Assembly (NCBI RefSeq): GCF_963678635.1
Contig: NC_087069.1
Location: 42,245,883 to 42,309,882 of the forward strand
Reading direction: 5' to 3'
From: Symsagittifera roscoffensis
Taxonomy: Eukaryota; Xenacoelomorpha; Acoela; Convolutidae
DNA: 64,000 nucleotides
Shown: positions 33,656 to 46,450 of the stretch, in pieces
How the letters are laid out: every line of letters starts with the position of its first letter
How positions within the stretch are numbered: position 1 is the stretch's first letter
Translations under genes and position numbers: made by a program
Notes under the pieces: model-generated
Told to the model about the DNA's origin: nothing
The model's input: the letters and a program-made list of their open reading frames with translations, nothing else
Database searches by the model: none

Positions 33656-34399
33656 TTCATGTTTTTTCCAATGCTTACGTAAGAACGTTTCCCAACAGCC
33701 TGAATGGTAAGGCTCACGTTAAAGATAAATATTGAGAGCGCCTCCTTTAGGAAAACTATAAGTTTTTTAAAAATTGAAATTAAAAGATTTTTATCACTGC
33801 TTGAATAAATCTTTTGGCTAGCCTGTTAGTTTTATGAGCCTCCAACTAGGCAGATCCTCAATTGTATGTTCTTTGACTGATGATTAAAACACTTTTTTCT
33901 CATGAGACGAAAATCGAAACTGTGATCAAGTTCATTATTCTGAAGCACTCGATCTATATCGATGTAGTCATTTTTCATTGGCCCTTTTGACATAGTTTTC
34001 GGCCAGTTTGCGTTGCAACTTTCCACAGACAAAAAATTTGTGACCTGATCCACTCATTTTGAAACCCTTGATATTCCCCGAATTTCTGCATTTTTGACTC
34101 ATCAAAATTTAAACTTAAAGCTTGATTAGTTTTTTATACATTTTGCAACTAATTATTGCAACTAGATTGAGGACTTTAACGTTATACCTGACGAGCTTCA
34201 CATAGCGAATTTTTTCTTTTTTTTCTGGGCGGGTAATGTCTAGCCATTTTTGACTGCCCGGTGGATTTCGTGTAATTTAGAATTAGTCGCGGACCAAATT
34301 CACATTCCTTTACCCCAAAGCCATGCTAAAATTATATTGACTTGTTCTTTCTGGTAAGTCTAGTAGTTTCTAATTTGATAACAGATTACTACCCTCTCA

Positions 34400-34690
34400 T
34401 CAATTCTTCCCGGGTCAAATTATGTGCTCAATTTATGTCTCAACTTTCTCCACCAAATTTTGGTATGTTTCAACTTTTTCGACCAAATTTCGATGCTTCG
34501 ATTTTCTCCACCAAAATTCAATAAGTTTGACTTTCTCGACCGACAATTTTAAAAAATTTGAAAATTTGTTTGTTCGACCGCTAGATACGTTTCAACTTTC
34601 TCGACATAAAAATCGATGTATTTCGACTTCTTCAATCAGCAATTTTAAGGAATTTGCTTTTCGACCCCGCATAGATAAATAAACAATTTT
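34400..34690 (+). repeat. degenerate repeat of TTTCAACTTTCTCGACC words
   Basis: Six or more imperfect copies of a 30-45-bp unit with TTTCAACTTT(C/T)TC(C/G)ACCAAA lie in the palindrome spacer. The open frames through it are by-products of the repetition. Confidence 0.6.
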
Positions 34691-35505
34691 CCAAAATTTT
34701 TTTGATCTATCTCAAATTCATTATGATCGATTAAAAAAAAATTCTGTTTTCAAAATAATCGATTTTTTTGTTGTAGGTTTTTATTCTACTAATTGCAGCT
34801 CTCTTAAAATTTTTTTAAACATTGCTTGAAAAACTCTTTGTTTGACCCCGAATAGTTATTTTTCGTTTCTGTCGATCAAAAATGAGTATGTTTCGACTGT
34901 CTTACGTCTGACCCGGGTTTTCAGTAGCGCAATTGCACTTGCTTGACTTTCAATTTCGAAACATAAGTCGAGCTTGTCGATCTGGGTTAGCAGACCATTC
35001 CTTTTGAAGAAATCATTATGATAATTTTCATAAAGCGGCAAAGAACTGTTTTTTGTAAATTTTTTGTTTTTATGCGATTTTGGTTAATTAGGGATAATAA
35101 ACGAACCTAGCATTGTATTTTTAAAGCACGCGTGAGCTGCGGACTAATGCGCTCTTAATTGATTTAATTCAAACAGTTTGGTCTTATGATAAGAAGACGA
35201 GACGCTAATTACATCCCTTTTATTTTGCGATAGCGTGTGGGAATTTGAATGGAAGATAAAAAGACAACAAAAAAGACATGTTTTTAATTTTCAACCAAAT
35301 AAACTTTTAATTCTTTACGAAGTGCGGTCGCAACATTCAAAAGGTCTTTTTCCGCTCAAAGATCAATTTTTCAAATGAAATTATTTCGCTTTAATCTGTT
35401 TGGCTAGAAATAGCCAATCAAATTTGTGTGCCATTTCGAAAAGTTTTATTCACAACGTCAATTTGACCTCAAATAAGCCGAGTTGGCCAGAGTTATAGAA
35501 GGCAT

Positions 35506-35910
35506 TGGAACCTGATCTAAACTACATTTTATGATTGGATAAATTAGATATTTTACCACTGTAAAGTATTTAATATTAACCAATCATGATCCATCTAACT
35601 AACAACCCACTTATTTGTAAGTGCTGGAATTACTTGTAATTTCAGCACCAGAGAGATTTGAATTTAACTTAGGAATTAGTTGACTCTCCAAGAAGACTTC
35701 AGCAGCCGCAATAAACCAGTATACCCTAGATCTATTGAGCCTAGCAGAGACTAGTTAAACAACCTGAGACTAGATAGTATAAGAGTAAGATTAGGATCGG
35801 TATTAGACTAAGAAGTTGCACGAATCTATCCGGCCGAAAATAAGATAGCGTGACGAGCAGACGGTGTACCCTATCCGAAATTACTCTATGAGTTAACCAC
35901 CTCGGTCCTA
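35506..35910 (+). repeat. 5' LTR
   Basis: It matches 54014-54418 at all but one position, starts TGGAACC and ends GGTCCTA. The ends are not the usual TG...CA pair. Confidence 0.9.
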
Positions 35911-35916
35911 CTCATC

Positions 35917-35939
35917 TGGTACGACCATAAGTCTCGAAC
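35917..35939 (+). other. candidate primer-binding site of the LTR element
   Basis: It starts TGGTACGACC six bases after the LTR. Its reverse complement ends in CCA and contains GTTCGAG like a tRNA T-arm, so priming by a tRNA 3' end is plausible. The tRNA identity (perhaps Arg-like) is uncertain. Confidence 0.45.
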
Positions 35940-37162
35940 AAGTCCTTAATAGCTTAGAATTAACCAAAAATAGATTAGAATTTAGACAAAACATTTTAAA
36001 AATGTTATACGACGATAATTTAATCGAAATGTCTCTACGACTCAATAGATCAGAGCCAATATTCCGAACGATAACAGAACTACCCGGTATTGCAAGAAGA
36101 CCTCGAACCAGAGACGACATACGACAAAATAGAAACTTACCAATTAGTTATATGATAGTACGGCAAAAGCCAACACAAACTTTTATATTTAGAATTCTAT
36201 TAGCAATGAATTTAGATTTTCATTTGCAAACATAAAATTTTGAAGTCAATCTTCATAATCATTACAGGCGCTAAACAAAATATTAATATACAATAACGAT
36301 TGATAAAAAGATCTCAGATCGTTTTCCTAAAATTCTGCAGTATTATATAAAACATGTTTGGAAAAAATTTATTGAAAATCAAAATAAAAATTAGTAGCAT
36401 GACAATAAACTGTTAGTAATCATACATCATCCAATTGTCCCAGCTTCATCACCTAAAACATAACAGCAATCATAAGCTCACTAATATCATTAAAAAACTA
36501 AATCTTTTTCTTAAACAAATTTAAACCATTTTAAGCTTAAATTCACTTAATTTTAAAATCAGATCATCAAGGCTTATCCTTGGATCTTAATTCATTTTCT
36601 ATTTAATTAAATTTAAACTTGATCATCAAGGCCTATCCTTGGATCAAAAAGAACAATTTTGTTCTCCCCCACCCACTTAGCTAGTGTCTAACGACCTCAA
36701 ACGTCGATTCACTATCCAACCCTTTCAAAAAACCCAAGACTAATAGAAATTTTTGAACAAAACTAATCATTCAAATTAGGATAAACAGTGAAGAACTTCG
36801 GTTATTCGTCCTTCACTTGAACCCTCCTCTTACCAGACCCAGGATAAATCGTAGACTTAGTAAGTTTAAAATAGTATCTAACGAACTACTCGCGTTCTAA
36901 TTATACCTGAACCTTGTGGATCGATTTACTATTCTCCAACCCTTGAACACAATCACTACCCCTAAGTAAGATTAAGTAAGTTAACACCTTAGCTTATACT
37001 AGCCACGAGAAAGTAAAAAATCATTCTCCGGAATTGATATAATTTTCTCTCCAACCCTGAACAAATAGACCCAGGTTAAGCAAACCAAAAAATCGTAAGG
37101 ACTAACAATTTAAGAAAATAGAAATCATCTAACAACTTTTTGCATCCGTCATCCTAAACCTT

Positions 37163-39269
37163 ATGTCATTTAAAAATCTAGGAAACAAACAAACAATCGT
37201 TTTACACAACTGTGAAATAGATAACAATAAATACGATCTTGTAATCACACCTCATACACAAACAGTTGGATATATTAGAACAAAACGACAAACACTAAAA
37301 AGAAAAATAATAACTAAACAAAGACAAATAACACGAAAAAGATTTTCCAAAAATAGAAACGCATTTTCAGAATCAGAAGCCAGCAATTTAGACGAACTCT
37401 ATAAATTAAAAGAATCTATAGATAAAAATTGCCCCATTCACGATCAATTATATTTTTCCGACTCAGAAACAACTTCAAATTCATCAAAAAGAGGAAAAAG
37501 ACGAATAAAAAAGCAATATAAACACAAACCAGTACACTTATATAACTGGAATCAACCAATTAGACACATCGATAATTACCTATTAACAGTCATTAAACGA
37601 AAAAATGAGTCAAACACACACTCCAAGTGAAGATGGCCCAGATGATGACGATATCTTCCCCTTCCTCGTAGATGCAACCAATGATAGAGGACAGCATATA
37701 CTTTGCAAGAATTTACTACTAAATTTGTTTGAACCCGGAATCAGCCCATGTAAAACAGAGTTCCCAGATGTAAAAATCAAAAGACAAATTATTGATCACT
37801 ATCTGAAAGATATATGTAATTTGAAACAACACTACGGAATCTACACCATAGAATTCACCTCACCAAACCCGAATCATCGCAAATATGTAATTCAAACAGA
37901 CGACCTAGATTTAGAATTTTCAAAAGTATTCTCAGAATATATAAAAAGCATACAATATCATAACTCACAAAGAGCAAACTCCATATTTACTAATGAAGTT
38001 TTTGCAATAATATATAGTTATATCTCAATATTAGAAAACGAAATCCCAATCTCAAATGTCTCACCGACAGAGACATCCAAACATATTAAGGTACGACATG
38101 AAATCACACTATTTTCATCTTTTCTAAATATAATTAAAGAAAATTTCACAAAAGATGAAGTTTCACAACATACAAAACATGACTTACAAAAAATTTTGGC
38201 ATGGTTTATAATAGATTATTTCACACATAATATAGATTTAATTTCACAAGCAAGAAAAAATTTTAGACCTCAAAATTCAAACGATGATACTGTCATCACA
38301 GAACATTCAGACTACGTTTGGGACCCCGAATGGTCTCATTATGCATTTATAAATATCCCACAATCAATTGCAAGTCAAGCAATAAGTACAATATCTTATA
38401 CCAGAGATTATGTAAGAGTAGTACCATTAACCATTGATGCAACACCATTAAACTACAATACATTTCTACCGGATACGCGAAATAACAGCTTAAATTCGAC
38501 CGTCATACACAATGAAAACCTTAATGGAACTAGAAATCTCACTCAACAAGATATTCAGACACCATCACACTTCATAAATGAAGAAATTGTACAAACAACA
38601 ACAACTACACAACAAAGTATTTCACCAATACGTCCAAATTTAACAACGCCAAGAAATACAAACACTTCACTAGCACAGGTAACCTTACAATCAACCGTTA
38701 AACATTCGGTTGCTCCAAAATATTCACAAATGGATTATCAAACATTTAGACCCATGACAATACCGTCAAAAACACGCAGAACGTTCACAAGAAACAATTT
38801 TGCGGAACATAATTATAATTATACACATTCATCAAAAACAAACTATCCTCCACGAAATAATATTAACAATCAAATCAGATCTCGATATTGGAATAATCCA
38901 ATGGCAACAACCAATTCAGTAAATTTTCAAGCTAATCCACATCCTCCTCAGGATCATAGTGAAAATTACCCATTCTTTCAACAGAATAAAAATAAAAAAC
39001 ATGCACCTCATCAAACGGATTACCTATCCTCTGATGATGATTATTTACAACCAGATATATTTGCACCATATACCCAAGAATATCGCGGACAAGGAATGCA
39101 GAAACCATATACACATCATAGAAATTTTTCTCCACACCAGATAGATACACAAAATCAACAACCAATACAAATGCAAAACCCAATTAATACACAATCAATT
39201 TTTTCAACCAATTCAGCCACAAAACCAAATGATTACACACTCGTATCAACCAACACAAATACAAAATGA
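37163..39269 (+). CDS. two extra frames upstream of gag in the LTR element
   Basis: The first frame (37163-37630) is strongly basic. The second (37605-39269) has a folded-looking first half and an Asn/Gln/Pro/Thr-rich second half. They overlap slightly. I recognise no family; extra frames before gag are unusual for this group. Confidence 0.55.
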
Positions 39270-39336
39270 AATACCACTTCCATATTACCTTCAACAACAT
39301 GAAATAACAAAAAATTAACTTTCTAATTTTTCACAA

Positions 39337-40257
39337 ATGCCAAATGCAGCAGAATCATTACAAATGACAATGAATCCATACCTTATGGGTGGATCATCAA
39401 TAACATCAAACAAACCATTAATGGTATTCACAGGAACAGACCCTGAATATTCTGTAGAAGATTATTTAAATGCAGTAACAGCAAATTTAATTTTAAATAT
39501 AGGACCTGAACCAATTAATACGCCACTACATCAAAATTGGATACATCGACGCAGAGCGTTGATACAGACAACCTTAGACGGCGCAGCCCAAAAATGGTTT
39601 TCATTATTGCCTATAGAAATAAAATCAAACTGGAAAAGATTTACACAAGAATTTTCAAAAATGTTTGACTCCGAAAGAAACAAACAACAACAAAGAGTTT
39701 TATGTAATGAAATTAGCAGATTACCAAATGAAACCATCAAACAATTAGCAGTACGTATCGAAACACTAGTTCGAAAAGCATACTCACTAAATACACAAGA
39801 CTACAAAAACACAAAAATGACAGAAATCTTAATGATGACCTTAACACCTCAATTAAGGAAAATAGCAATAAAAAAGAGAGCATCCCATCCCTCCTCAATT
39901 CGAGAGCCCGATTTAGATTTTCGAAAACTAGTAGACAAACTAGAGCAAGCGGAAATCACAATGAAACTTGAAGAAACAGAAAATCTGAAATTACAATATG
40001 TTAACAGAATTGAAGCAAATACCACGAATATCAATAATATACAAGAATCAGATACAGACCTCGTTGAAAAAATCACTGAAATACTCAATATTTACGAAAA
40101 ACACCCAAACTTTAAAGGCAAACATCTTTCAAAAAATGGTGTAATTATTGCCGACGATACGGACATAGTATTTCTGAATGTAGACAAAAACAACAGGACA
40201 ATCAAAACAAACCTCAAAAATATAAAGAACCGAATAAATCATTCTATCAGTACATGA
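39337..40257 (+). CDS. gag-like capsid frame of the LTR element
   Basis: The middle shows the retrotransposon gag pattern (AAQKWFSLLP, then WKRFTQEFSKMF, RLPNETIKQLAVRIE). It is about 306 codons. No CCHC knuckle is seen in it. The following frame begins by overlapping its stop. Confidence 0.7.
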   Translation: MPNAAESLQMTMNPYLMGGSSITSNKPLMVFTGTDPEYSVEDYLNAVTANLILNIGPEPINTPLHQNWIHRRRALIQTTLDGAAQKWFSLLPIEIKSNWKRFTQEFSKMFDSERNKQQQRVLCNEISRLPNETIKQLAVRIETLVRKAYSLNTQDYKNTKMTEILMMTLTPQLRKIAIKKRASHPSSIREPDLDFRKLVDKLEQAEITMKLEETENLKLQYVNRIEANTTNINNIQESDTDLVEKITEILNIYEKHPNFKGKHLSKNGVIIADDTDIVFLNVDKNNRTIKTNLKNIKNRINHSIST

Positions 40258-42212
40258 AAAAAGATCAAAATCTACCGAACAAAAATGTATACAGCAACAA
40301 GAGTTCAGGAAAACCACTTCCGAACAATACCAATTACACAAGAACTCAATCACCATATAACTCAAGTTATAGAGGAAGATCACCAGAACGAAGAAATACA
40401 CAAAATTCATCACAAAACCATTATAATAGACCAAATAGTCAAAATAACTACTCCAGATCAAATTCAAATACAACACAATTTGTTTCTAGATCTAATTCCC
40501 AATCAAGAAATAATTACTATCCAAACAATCAATCACGAAACTCATCATACAATAGAAATAGAAACTACTCCAATAATCGAAATAGAAGTTATTCAAACAA
40601 CCGAAACCAGAATTACCCGAACAATCGATCAAGGAATAACTCATATAATAGATCAAACTATAACAGACCAAACAATAATTATCAAAACAGAACACGAAAT
40701 AATTCACAAAATCGACACTCAAGTTATAATAACCGTTTTAGAAATTATTCCCAATCACCACACAGGAATAATAACCATTATAATAATTCTAACAATCGCC
40801 ACAGAAGTAGTACACCTAAACATCAAAGAAATATTAATCAAGTACAATCAAACCAAGAAACAACATCAGACCCCCCAGGTATTGATGACACAGGAAATAA
40901 CGAGCTACAACTAAATCAAATAAACTGTGAATCATCAGATTCAGAAAGTGATACGGAAAACACTATCTCCATCAATATGATAGCAGTCGAAAATGACTAC
41001 GAACCTATTATATATGAACAACCTTTTTCATCACATATCTATCAAAATCAATTAGAAATCCTTCACAATTATTATATTGAACACATCCATTCTACACAAA
41101 CGGCACAAGAAACTAACGAAATTAACACTACAAATCAATCCAATGAAAATAATAAAACAAAATGCTTGAATACAAATCACATCTATCAAAATATACAAAA
41201 AGAACAACCCAAAGAAAAAATTTGGACAATACCATTTCTTTTAGAAAGTCCAAGAAGCAAAGAATTTCAACCACCAGATCTTGAAATTGATTTTTTAATT
41301 GATTCAGGAGCAGAATCAAACATAATAAACATTCCCACATGGAATGAGATAAAAACATTACACCCAAAACTAACGCCTCTTGAAACCTCCAGTAAACTAG
41401 CAACAGCACAAGGATCAACATTGGTAAACTATGGAAAAATTCAATTATTTCTTCTCCCCACAAGAACAATAGAGCAAGATAAAATTTTAATTAAACCATT
41501 TAAACAAATATTTCATATCACTGATATTGAACACAATATCAGTGGAATACCATTTATCTCTAAATATATACCAACAATCAATATTTTGAATAGTAAAATA
41601 CTAATCAAAGATAAATACACAAAAACAAAAGACACATCCCTAACATTTTTTCAAAGATTGAATAAACAACCACCATTCTTTTCAAAATTTTATCCAATAT
41701 ATAATCAACAAAGAAAACACCTGAAACCACTATCAGGAAACATATATAATTTTTCAATAAAACAAGTTCACCAATATGATAAAAAACAAAATAAACAACA
41801 ACTCTATATGTCAGACTTTGAATTCAAACCTATCCATAAATTTTTCAAAATCACAATTTCATCCATAAAATATTTGAAAAACTCGAATTCAGATATTATT
41901 TCTCTACATGTATACAACAATACACCCTATCAAGTAACACTACCTTTAGGACTTTTAGGCTATTGCGAAACCAACGCTACGATATCACCAATACACGAAA
42001 AAGCATACCGCGTAAATAATATACTCCAATTATTAGATATTTGTCAATCCACAATCCTTAACGAAGAACTATATATGAATAATATAATAAGTAATGAAAA
42101 CAGAAATACAGATTATTTCACAAAAACCCCATATTTCAAACCTACATTCAACATAAATAACTATACAGAGAATCAACAGAAATTTTTAACAATGTTTAAC
42201 TTCCAACATTAA
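40254..42212 (+). CDS. Asn/Arg/Ser-rich and protease frame of the LTR element
   Basis: The first 200 codons are low-complexity Asn/Arg/Ser/Tyr, perhaps a nucleic-acid-binding tail. Then LIDSGAESNII marks the aspartic protease (D-S-G in place of D-T-G). It is placed between gag and reverse transcriptase, as the family requires. Confidence 0.7.
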   Translation: MKKDQNLPNKNVYSNKSSGKPLPNNTNYTRTQSPYNSSYRGRSPERRNTQNSSQNHYNRPNSQNNYSRSNSNTTQFVSRSNSQSRNNYYPNNQSRNSSYNRNRNYSNNRNRSYSNNRNQNYPNNRSRNNSYNRSNYNRPNNNYQNRTRNNSQNRHSSYNNRFRNYSQSPHRNNNHYNNSNNRHRSSTPKHQRNINQVQSNQETTSDPPGIDDTGNNELQLNQINCESSDSESDTENTISINMIAVENDYEPIIYEQPFSSHIYQNQLEILHNYYIEHIHSTQTAQETNEINTTNQSNENNKTKCLNTNHIYQNIQKEQPKEKIWTIPFLLESPRSKEFQPPDLEIDFLIDSGAESNIINIPTWNEIKTLHPKLTPLETSSKLATAQGSTLVNYGKIQLFLLPTRTIEQDKILIKPFKQIFHITDIEHNISGIPFISKYIPTINILNSKILIKDKYTKTKDTSLTFFQRLNKQPPFFSKFYPIYNQQRKHLKPLSGNIYNFSIKQVHQYDKKQNKQQLYMSDFEFKPIHKFFKITISSIKYLKNSNSDIISLHVYNNTPYQVTLPLGLLGYCETNATISPIHEKAYRVNNILQLLDICQSTILNEELYMNNIISNENRNTDYFTKTPYFKPTFNINNYTENQQKFLTMFNFQH

Positions 42213-42392
42213 CAAATAACACAAGACGAATTTGATAAATTAGCCAAACAGCTAATAAAATATTCATCAGTCTATGCAACATCCAAATTTGATGTTGGCA
42301 AAATCAGTTCATCACTACATCTCCAATTAAAACCTGACGCAGTTTTCAAAAAACAAAGAGCAAGTAAAGTACCAATTCATTTACACGATAAA

Positions 42393-44291
42393 GTGAACAG
42401 ATTACTCGATATTTTAGAACAATACAATATAATCTCACCGGTAAACAAAGAAGAACAACCAAAATGTAACACATTTATCAACCCTGTTATCATCCTAGCA
42501 AAAGGAGAATCATTAAAAATAGTTCTAGACGCTAGATATCTTAATTCACTAATAGACGAATCAAAATGCAATTGGCCTATTGAACCAATACAAGTTATTT
42601 TAACAAAAATAAACGGAAAATACGTTACAACCGCAGATATGAAAAGTGCATATAATCAAATGCCACTAGATGAACAATCGCGACGCTTAACACAATTTGT
42701 TATTGGAAATCAACAATATGAATTCAACCGCCTATTCTATGGAATATCCATAGGACCAGCAGCATTTTCAGCTTTTATGAGCAAAATTTTTCGACCACTA
42801 ATACCCAAGAAAAACGCAATCACCTATTTAGACGATGTTTTTATGCAATCACAGACAAAAGAAGAAATGTTTAAAGTTTTAGAACACTATCACAAAATAC
42901 TTCAGGACGAAAATCTGAAGGCCGCCCCCGATAAATCACACTTCTTTTTAACACGAGTTAAATTCTTAGGACATAATATAGAAAGAAAAACAATCACTCC
43001 ATTAAAATCACGCATTGATGCTATTCAAAAGCTCCAACCACCAACAAACAAAAAGAAAATCCAAGAATTCCTTGGAATGTTAAATTTTTTAAGCAAATAT
43101 GTCTATAAAATGCAATTATACCTAAGACCATTCTATAATATACTTAGACAACAAAATAATTTTGAATGGAACACAGAACATCAAGCACGATTTGAAGAAA
43201 TTAAAAAACTCCTAACTGAACAAATTTCGAATACAATTCCAGATCCAAATCAACCATTCTATGCAATGTGCGATGCTTCGAATTTTGGCATCGGCGCAGC
43301 ATTATTACAATCACACAATGGCACAAACAAAATGAATCTTATATCAGCAAATTCTCGATTATTCACTCAAGCAGAGCTACGACTCTCAACTCTAATGAGA
43401 GAGTGTACAGCCATAATATATACACTAACAGAATATGAATTTCTAATACTTGGATCAAAACATCCAACAGTTCTATTCACAGATCACAAACCAATCATTT
43501 TTCTCTTTACACAAAAATCCAATCCAAATCATCGAGCTTATAGATTTCAATTAATTCTAATGAAATTCCCAAACTTACATATAGTTTGGACAGCAGGAAA
43601 AAATCTTGCATTACCAGACACATTAAGTCGAAATACACCACCTGAATTACTTACACGTAAAACTACAGTTGAAATACCCAAAAATATAAAATTCTACCTT
43701 GCAGAAAATGAAACATCACCCCGACTAGAATGCAAATATGCAGTAAAAACTGACGTTGATCAATCACAAATAAATAATCTACAACACTTCCCACTTTATT
43801 TAGATTGCCAAAATAACCACTACGAAGTTGATCTACTAGGAACATCAACTTTTAAACCAATTCCATATTCACAATGGATAAAAAATAACACCCAACAAAA
43901 AAGAGTAAAACAACACCCGCATAAAAAAGACCTTTTTCCATTAATTGAAAAAGAAAATCTAACTGATAAAATAAATTTATCAGGACCACAAACAAACGAT
44001 TCAAAATACACAATAAATCAAGTTTTTGACCTCCATGACCCACTTGATACAATTCCTTTATCTAAATTAGAAATAGAAAACATTTTTCTCCCCCCAACAG
44101 ATAAAATTACAATTAATACTTTGAAACAATATCAAAATCTTGACCCAGTAATTAGACAACTAAAATCATGGCACAAATATAAAACTAAACCCGTCAAGGC
44201 AGATACAACTATTTTAGGAAATAAAACACTCCTCCGATATTTCCGAAAATTCAATAATACAACAATTAACGAAAACACAGACCTTCTATAA
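42393..44291 (+). CDS. reverse transcriptase / RNase H region of the LTR element
   Basis: The reverse transcriptase core has TADMKSAYNQMPL and the YLDD active-site box. RNase H follows (MCDASNFGIGAAL, TDHKPI). The order is Ty3/gypsy-like. Confidence 0.88.
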   Translation: MNRLLDILEQYNIISPVNKEEQPKCNTFINPVIILAKGESLKIVLDARYLNSLIDESKCNWPIEPIQVILTKINGKYVTTADMKSAYNQMPLDEQSRRLTQFVIGNQQYEFNRLFYGISIGPAAFSAFMSKIFRPLIPKKNAITYLDDVFMQSQTKEEMFKVLEHYHKILQDENLKAAPDKSHFFLTRVKFLGHNIERKTITPLKSRIDAIQKLQPPTNKKKIQEFLGMLNFLSKYVYKMQLYLRPFYNILRQQNNFEWNTEHQARFEEIKKLLTEQISNTIPDPNQPFYAMCDASNFGIGAALLQSHNGTNKMNLISANSRLFTQAELRLSTLMRECTAIIYTLTEYEFLILGSKHPTVLFTDHKPIIFLFTQKSNPNHRAYRFQLILMKFPNLHIVWTAGKNLALPDTLSRNTPPELLTRKTTVEIPKNIKFYLAENETSPRLECKYAVKTDVDQSQINNLQHFPLYLDCQNNHYEVDLLGTSTFKPIPYSQWIKNNTQQKRVKQHPHKKDLFPLIEKENLTDKINLSGPQTNDSKYTINQVFDLHDPLDTIPLSKLEIENIFLPPTDKITINTLKQYQNLDPVIRQLKSWHKYKTKPVKADTTILGNKTLLRYFRKFNNTTINENTDLL

Positions 44292-44333
44292 TACCAATTA
44301 AATGAATCTACAGTTCCCTGTCTCCCTCTAAGT

Positions 44334-45857
44334 ATGATTCTTATAGCTTTTAATATTTCACATACACAAAACATTAAAGGACACTCTGGATCAGAGAAAA
44401 CATATTCAAATTTCATACAAAACTTTTATTTTCCAAATGCACCAATTTGGATAAAAGTACTATGCAATGATTGTATAGTATGTCAGCTGAATAAACCTTA
44501 TCCAAATCAAAAACAAATAGCACAAAAACAAGATTTTAAAGGACAAAGTTTGTACTTTAACCACCGTATTTCATTTGCTACAAAAGGACCAATTTCACCC
44601 TCATCCGAAGGAAACTCCTACATTATGGTAATTGTTGACGCATTTACACATTATGTAGCACTTAACCCAGTACCACATTGTAACGCTTATTAAGCTTACA
44701 CAACACTCTATGAACACTGGATAGCCAAATTCGGACTACTGGAAATTTTAGTTACAGACAACGGTACAGAATTCATAAATAACGAAATCATCACATTATG
44801 TCATTTATATAACATCAAACACAAACCACGTACATCTCATGCACCCTGGACAAACGGCTTAGTCGAAGGTATGAACCGTTCACTACAAGAATATCTTAGA
44901 TGTATCATCAATGGAAATGATACAAGATATACCGAATGGTCAGCAGATGTAAAACTATTTCCCTTAGCATATAATTCACAAATCACGACAACTCTAGGAA
45001 TGTCACCATATGAAATGGTCTTTAATCAAAAGCCACGCAAACCGATTATGTTTACAGCAAACTCTCATAAAAATGCACAAAGTTATTGTCAACCGAATAA
45101 AGACTCAATTTGTTATAATCTACCTCTACACACACACGATGAAGATCATTTTCATCACCCACAAATTCTTAAATTAGCCTCCGGTACACACACCGAATGG
45201 ATTTTAAACAGAGATAAAAAACACAATGAAATTTACCAAAAAGTAACAAAAAAGTTGTTACAAAGGCAAAACATTAATGAACAAATAAATTCACGCTTTA
45301 CACCAGCCTCCGATTTAAAAATTGGAACATTTGTTTTAATACCCAATTTTAACACTCAAAAAGGAATTTCTAAAAAACTACAACCCCTTCGTACAGGACA
45401 ATACCAAATAATTGCCAAACCCACTGATGTCACATATAAAATCACCGACTCAGAACAAAAAGAAATTATTCAACATCGAAACAACCTATTACCTTATTAC
45501 CCAAAAGAATACGCACTACGCGAACTAACTCAATTGTATTCTTTCACAGGTTTAAAAGTTATTCAAAATTACCCACATACGGAAAATAAAACAAAGGAAC
45601 AACATGACATTCACCTCGAAAACCAAAATAAAAAATCAACTATAATGAAAAACAATACAAAAAAGCTAGATCAAAATATACCTCAAAAAGAAGGAAAAAA
45701 TAGAATATTGACAGAAAAAATAATACCCCAAGAACAAATCAACAAATCAGAACATAGAGAGTCATCACGACTTAGAAATCAACCACGTAAAAACTATAAA
45801 ACATTCATTCCACAGTCTAAAATGTTAAAGAAAGTCGAATTTCTAAAACAGCTTTAA
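44334..45857 (+). other. integrase region of the LTR element
   Basis: An H-H-C-C zinc-binding part, a catalytic core with IVDAFTHY and a TDNGTEF box, and a C-terminal tail can be read along the region. It is assigned by motif order after RNase H. The region is not intact. Confidence 0.8.
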
Positions 45858-46450
45858 TTTTATATTTCATAATCTTTGCACCTCTGAAATATTTTGAACT
45901 TTCATTTTTCAAAATAACATGCTGACAAACAAGCAACGATTCTAGTTCAAAATTAGCCAATAGGATTCATCCAATCCGTTACCTTCTCTAACTCTAACAC
46001 AGATCAACTAGACGAACAATATTAAACTCCAGGCATATCTATAACTATAACTTTGCGACCTCCAGGTCAAAAATAAGCAAACCATTCCAACTTGACAACT
46101 AAAAAAAATAGCACCATAATATCATAACCCTCCCTTATCCAATAAACCAAAGATCAACAATATTTCCCCAACTCAGACCTCAAATACCCCCCAAACAAAT
46201 ATGATAAATTAGCCTAAAGTAAAAGAACGACCATTTTAATTAGCCTAAAGTATAAAAATCTCAAAAATACCCCAGATCACTTGACAAATAAAAATAAAGA
46301 CAAAGAAGACCTCCCGATCACCATAAAATTCGCCCCCAACAATTTTTCACAAAACTCAGCCCACTTGTCAAAAAACCAATAAATAATCCGACCACACTTG
46401 AAAATTGCCTCAAACAACAAAAAATATTCGATCGAGAAGTCATTTCTTAA

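Noticed and set aside
35917-35939. A tRNA gene beside the 5' LTR
   Set aside because: Only a T-arm/acceptor-like 3' part is present, as expected for a primer-binding site. No D-arm or anticodon arm surrounds it.
38932-44416. Minus-strand open frames of 60-115 codons within the LTR element
   Set aside because: They are complements of the A-rich coding strand and look like Phe/Tyr/Leu/Ile-rich shadows.
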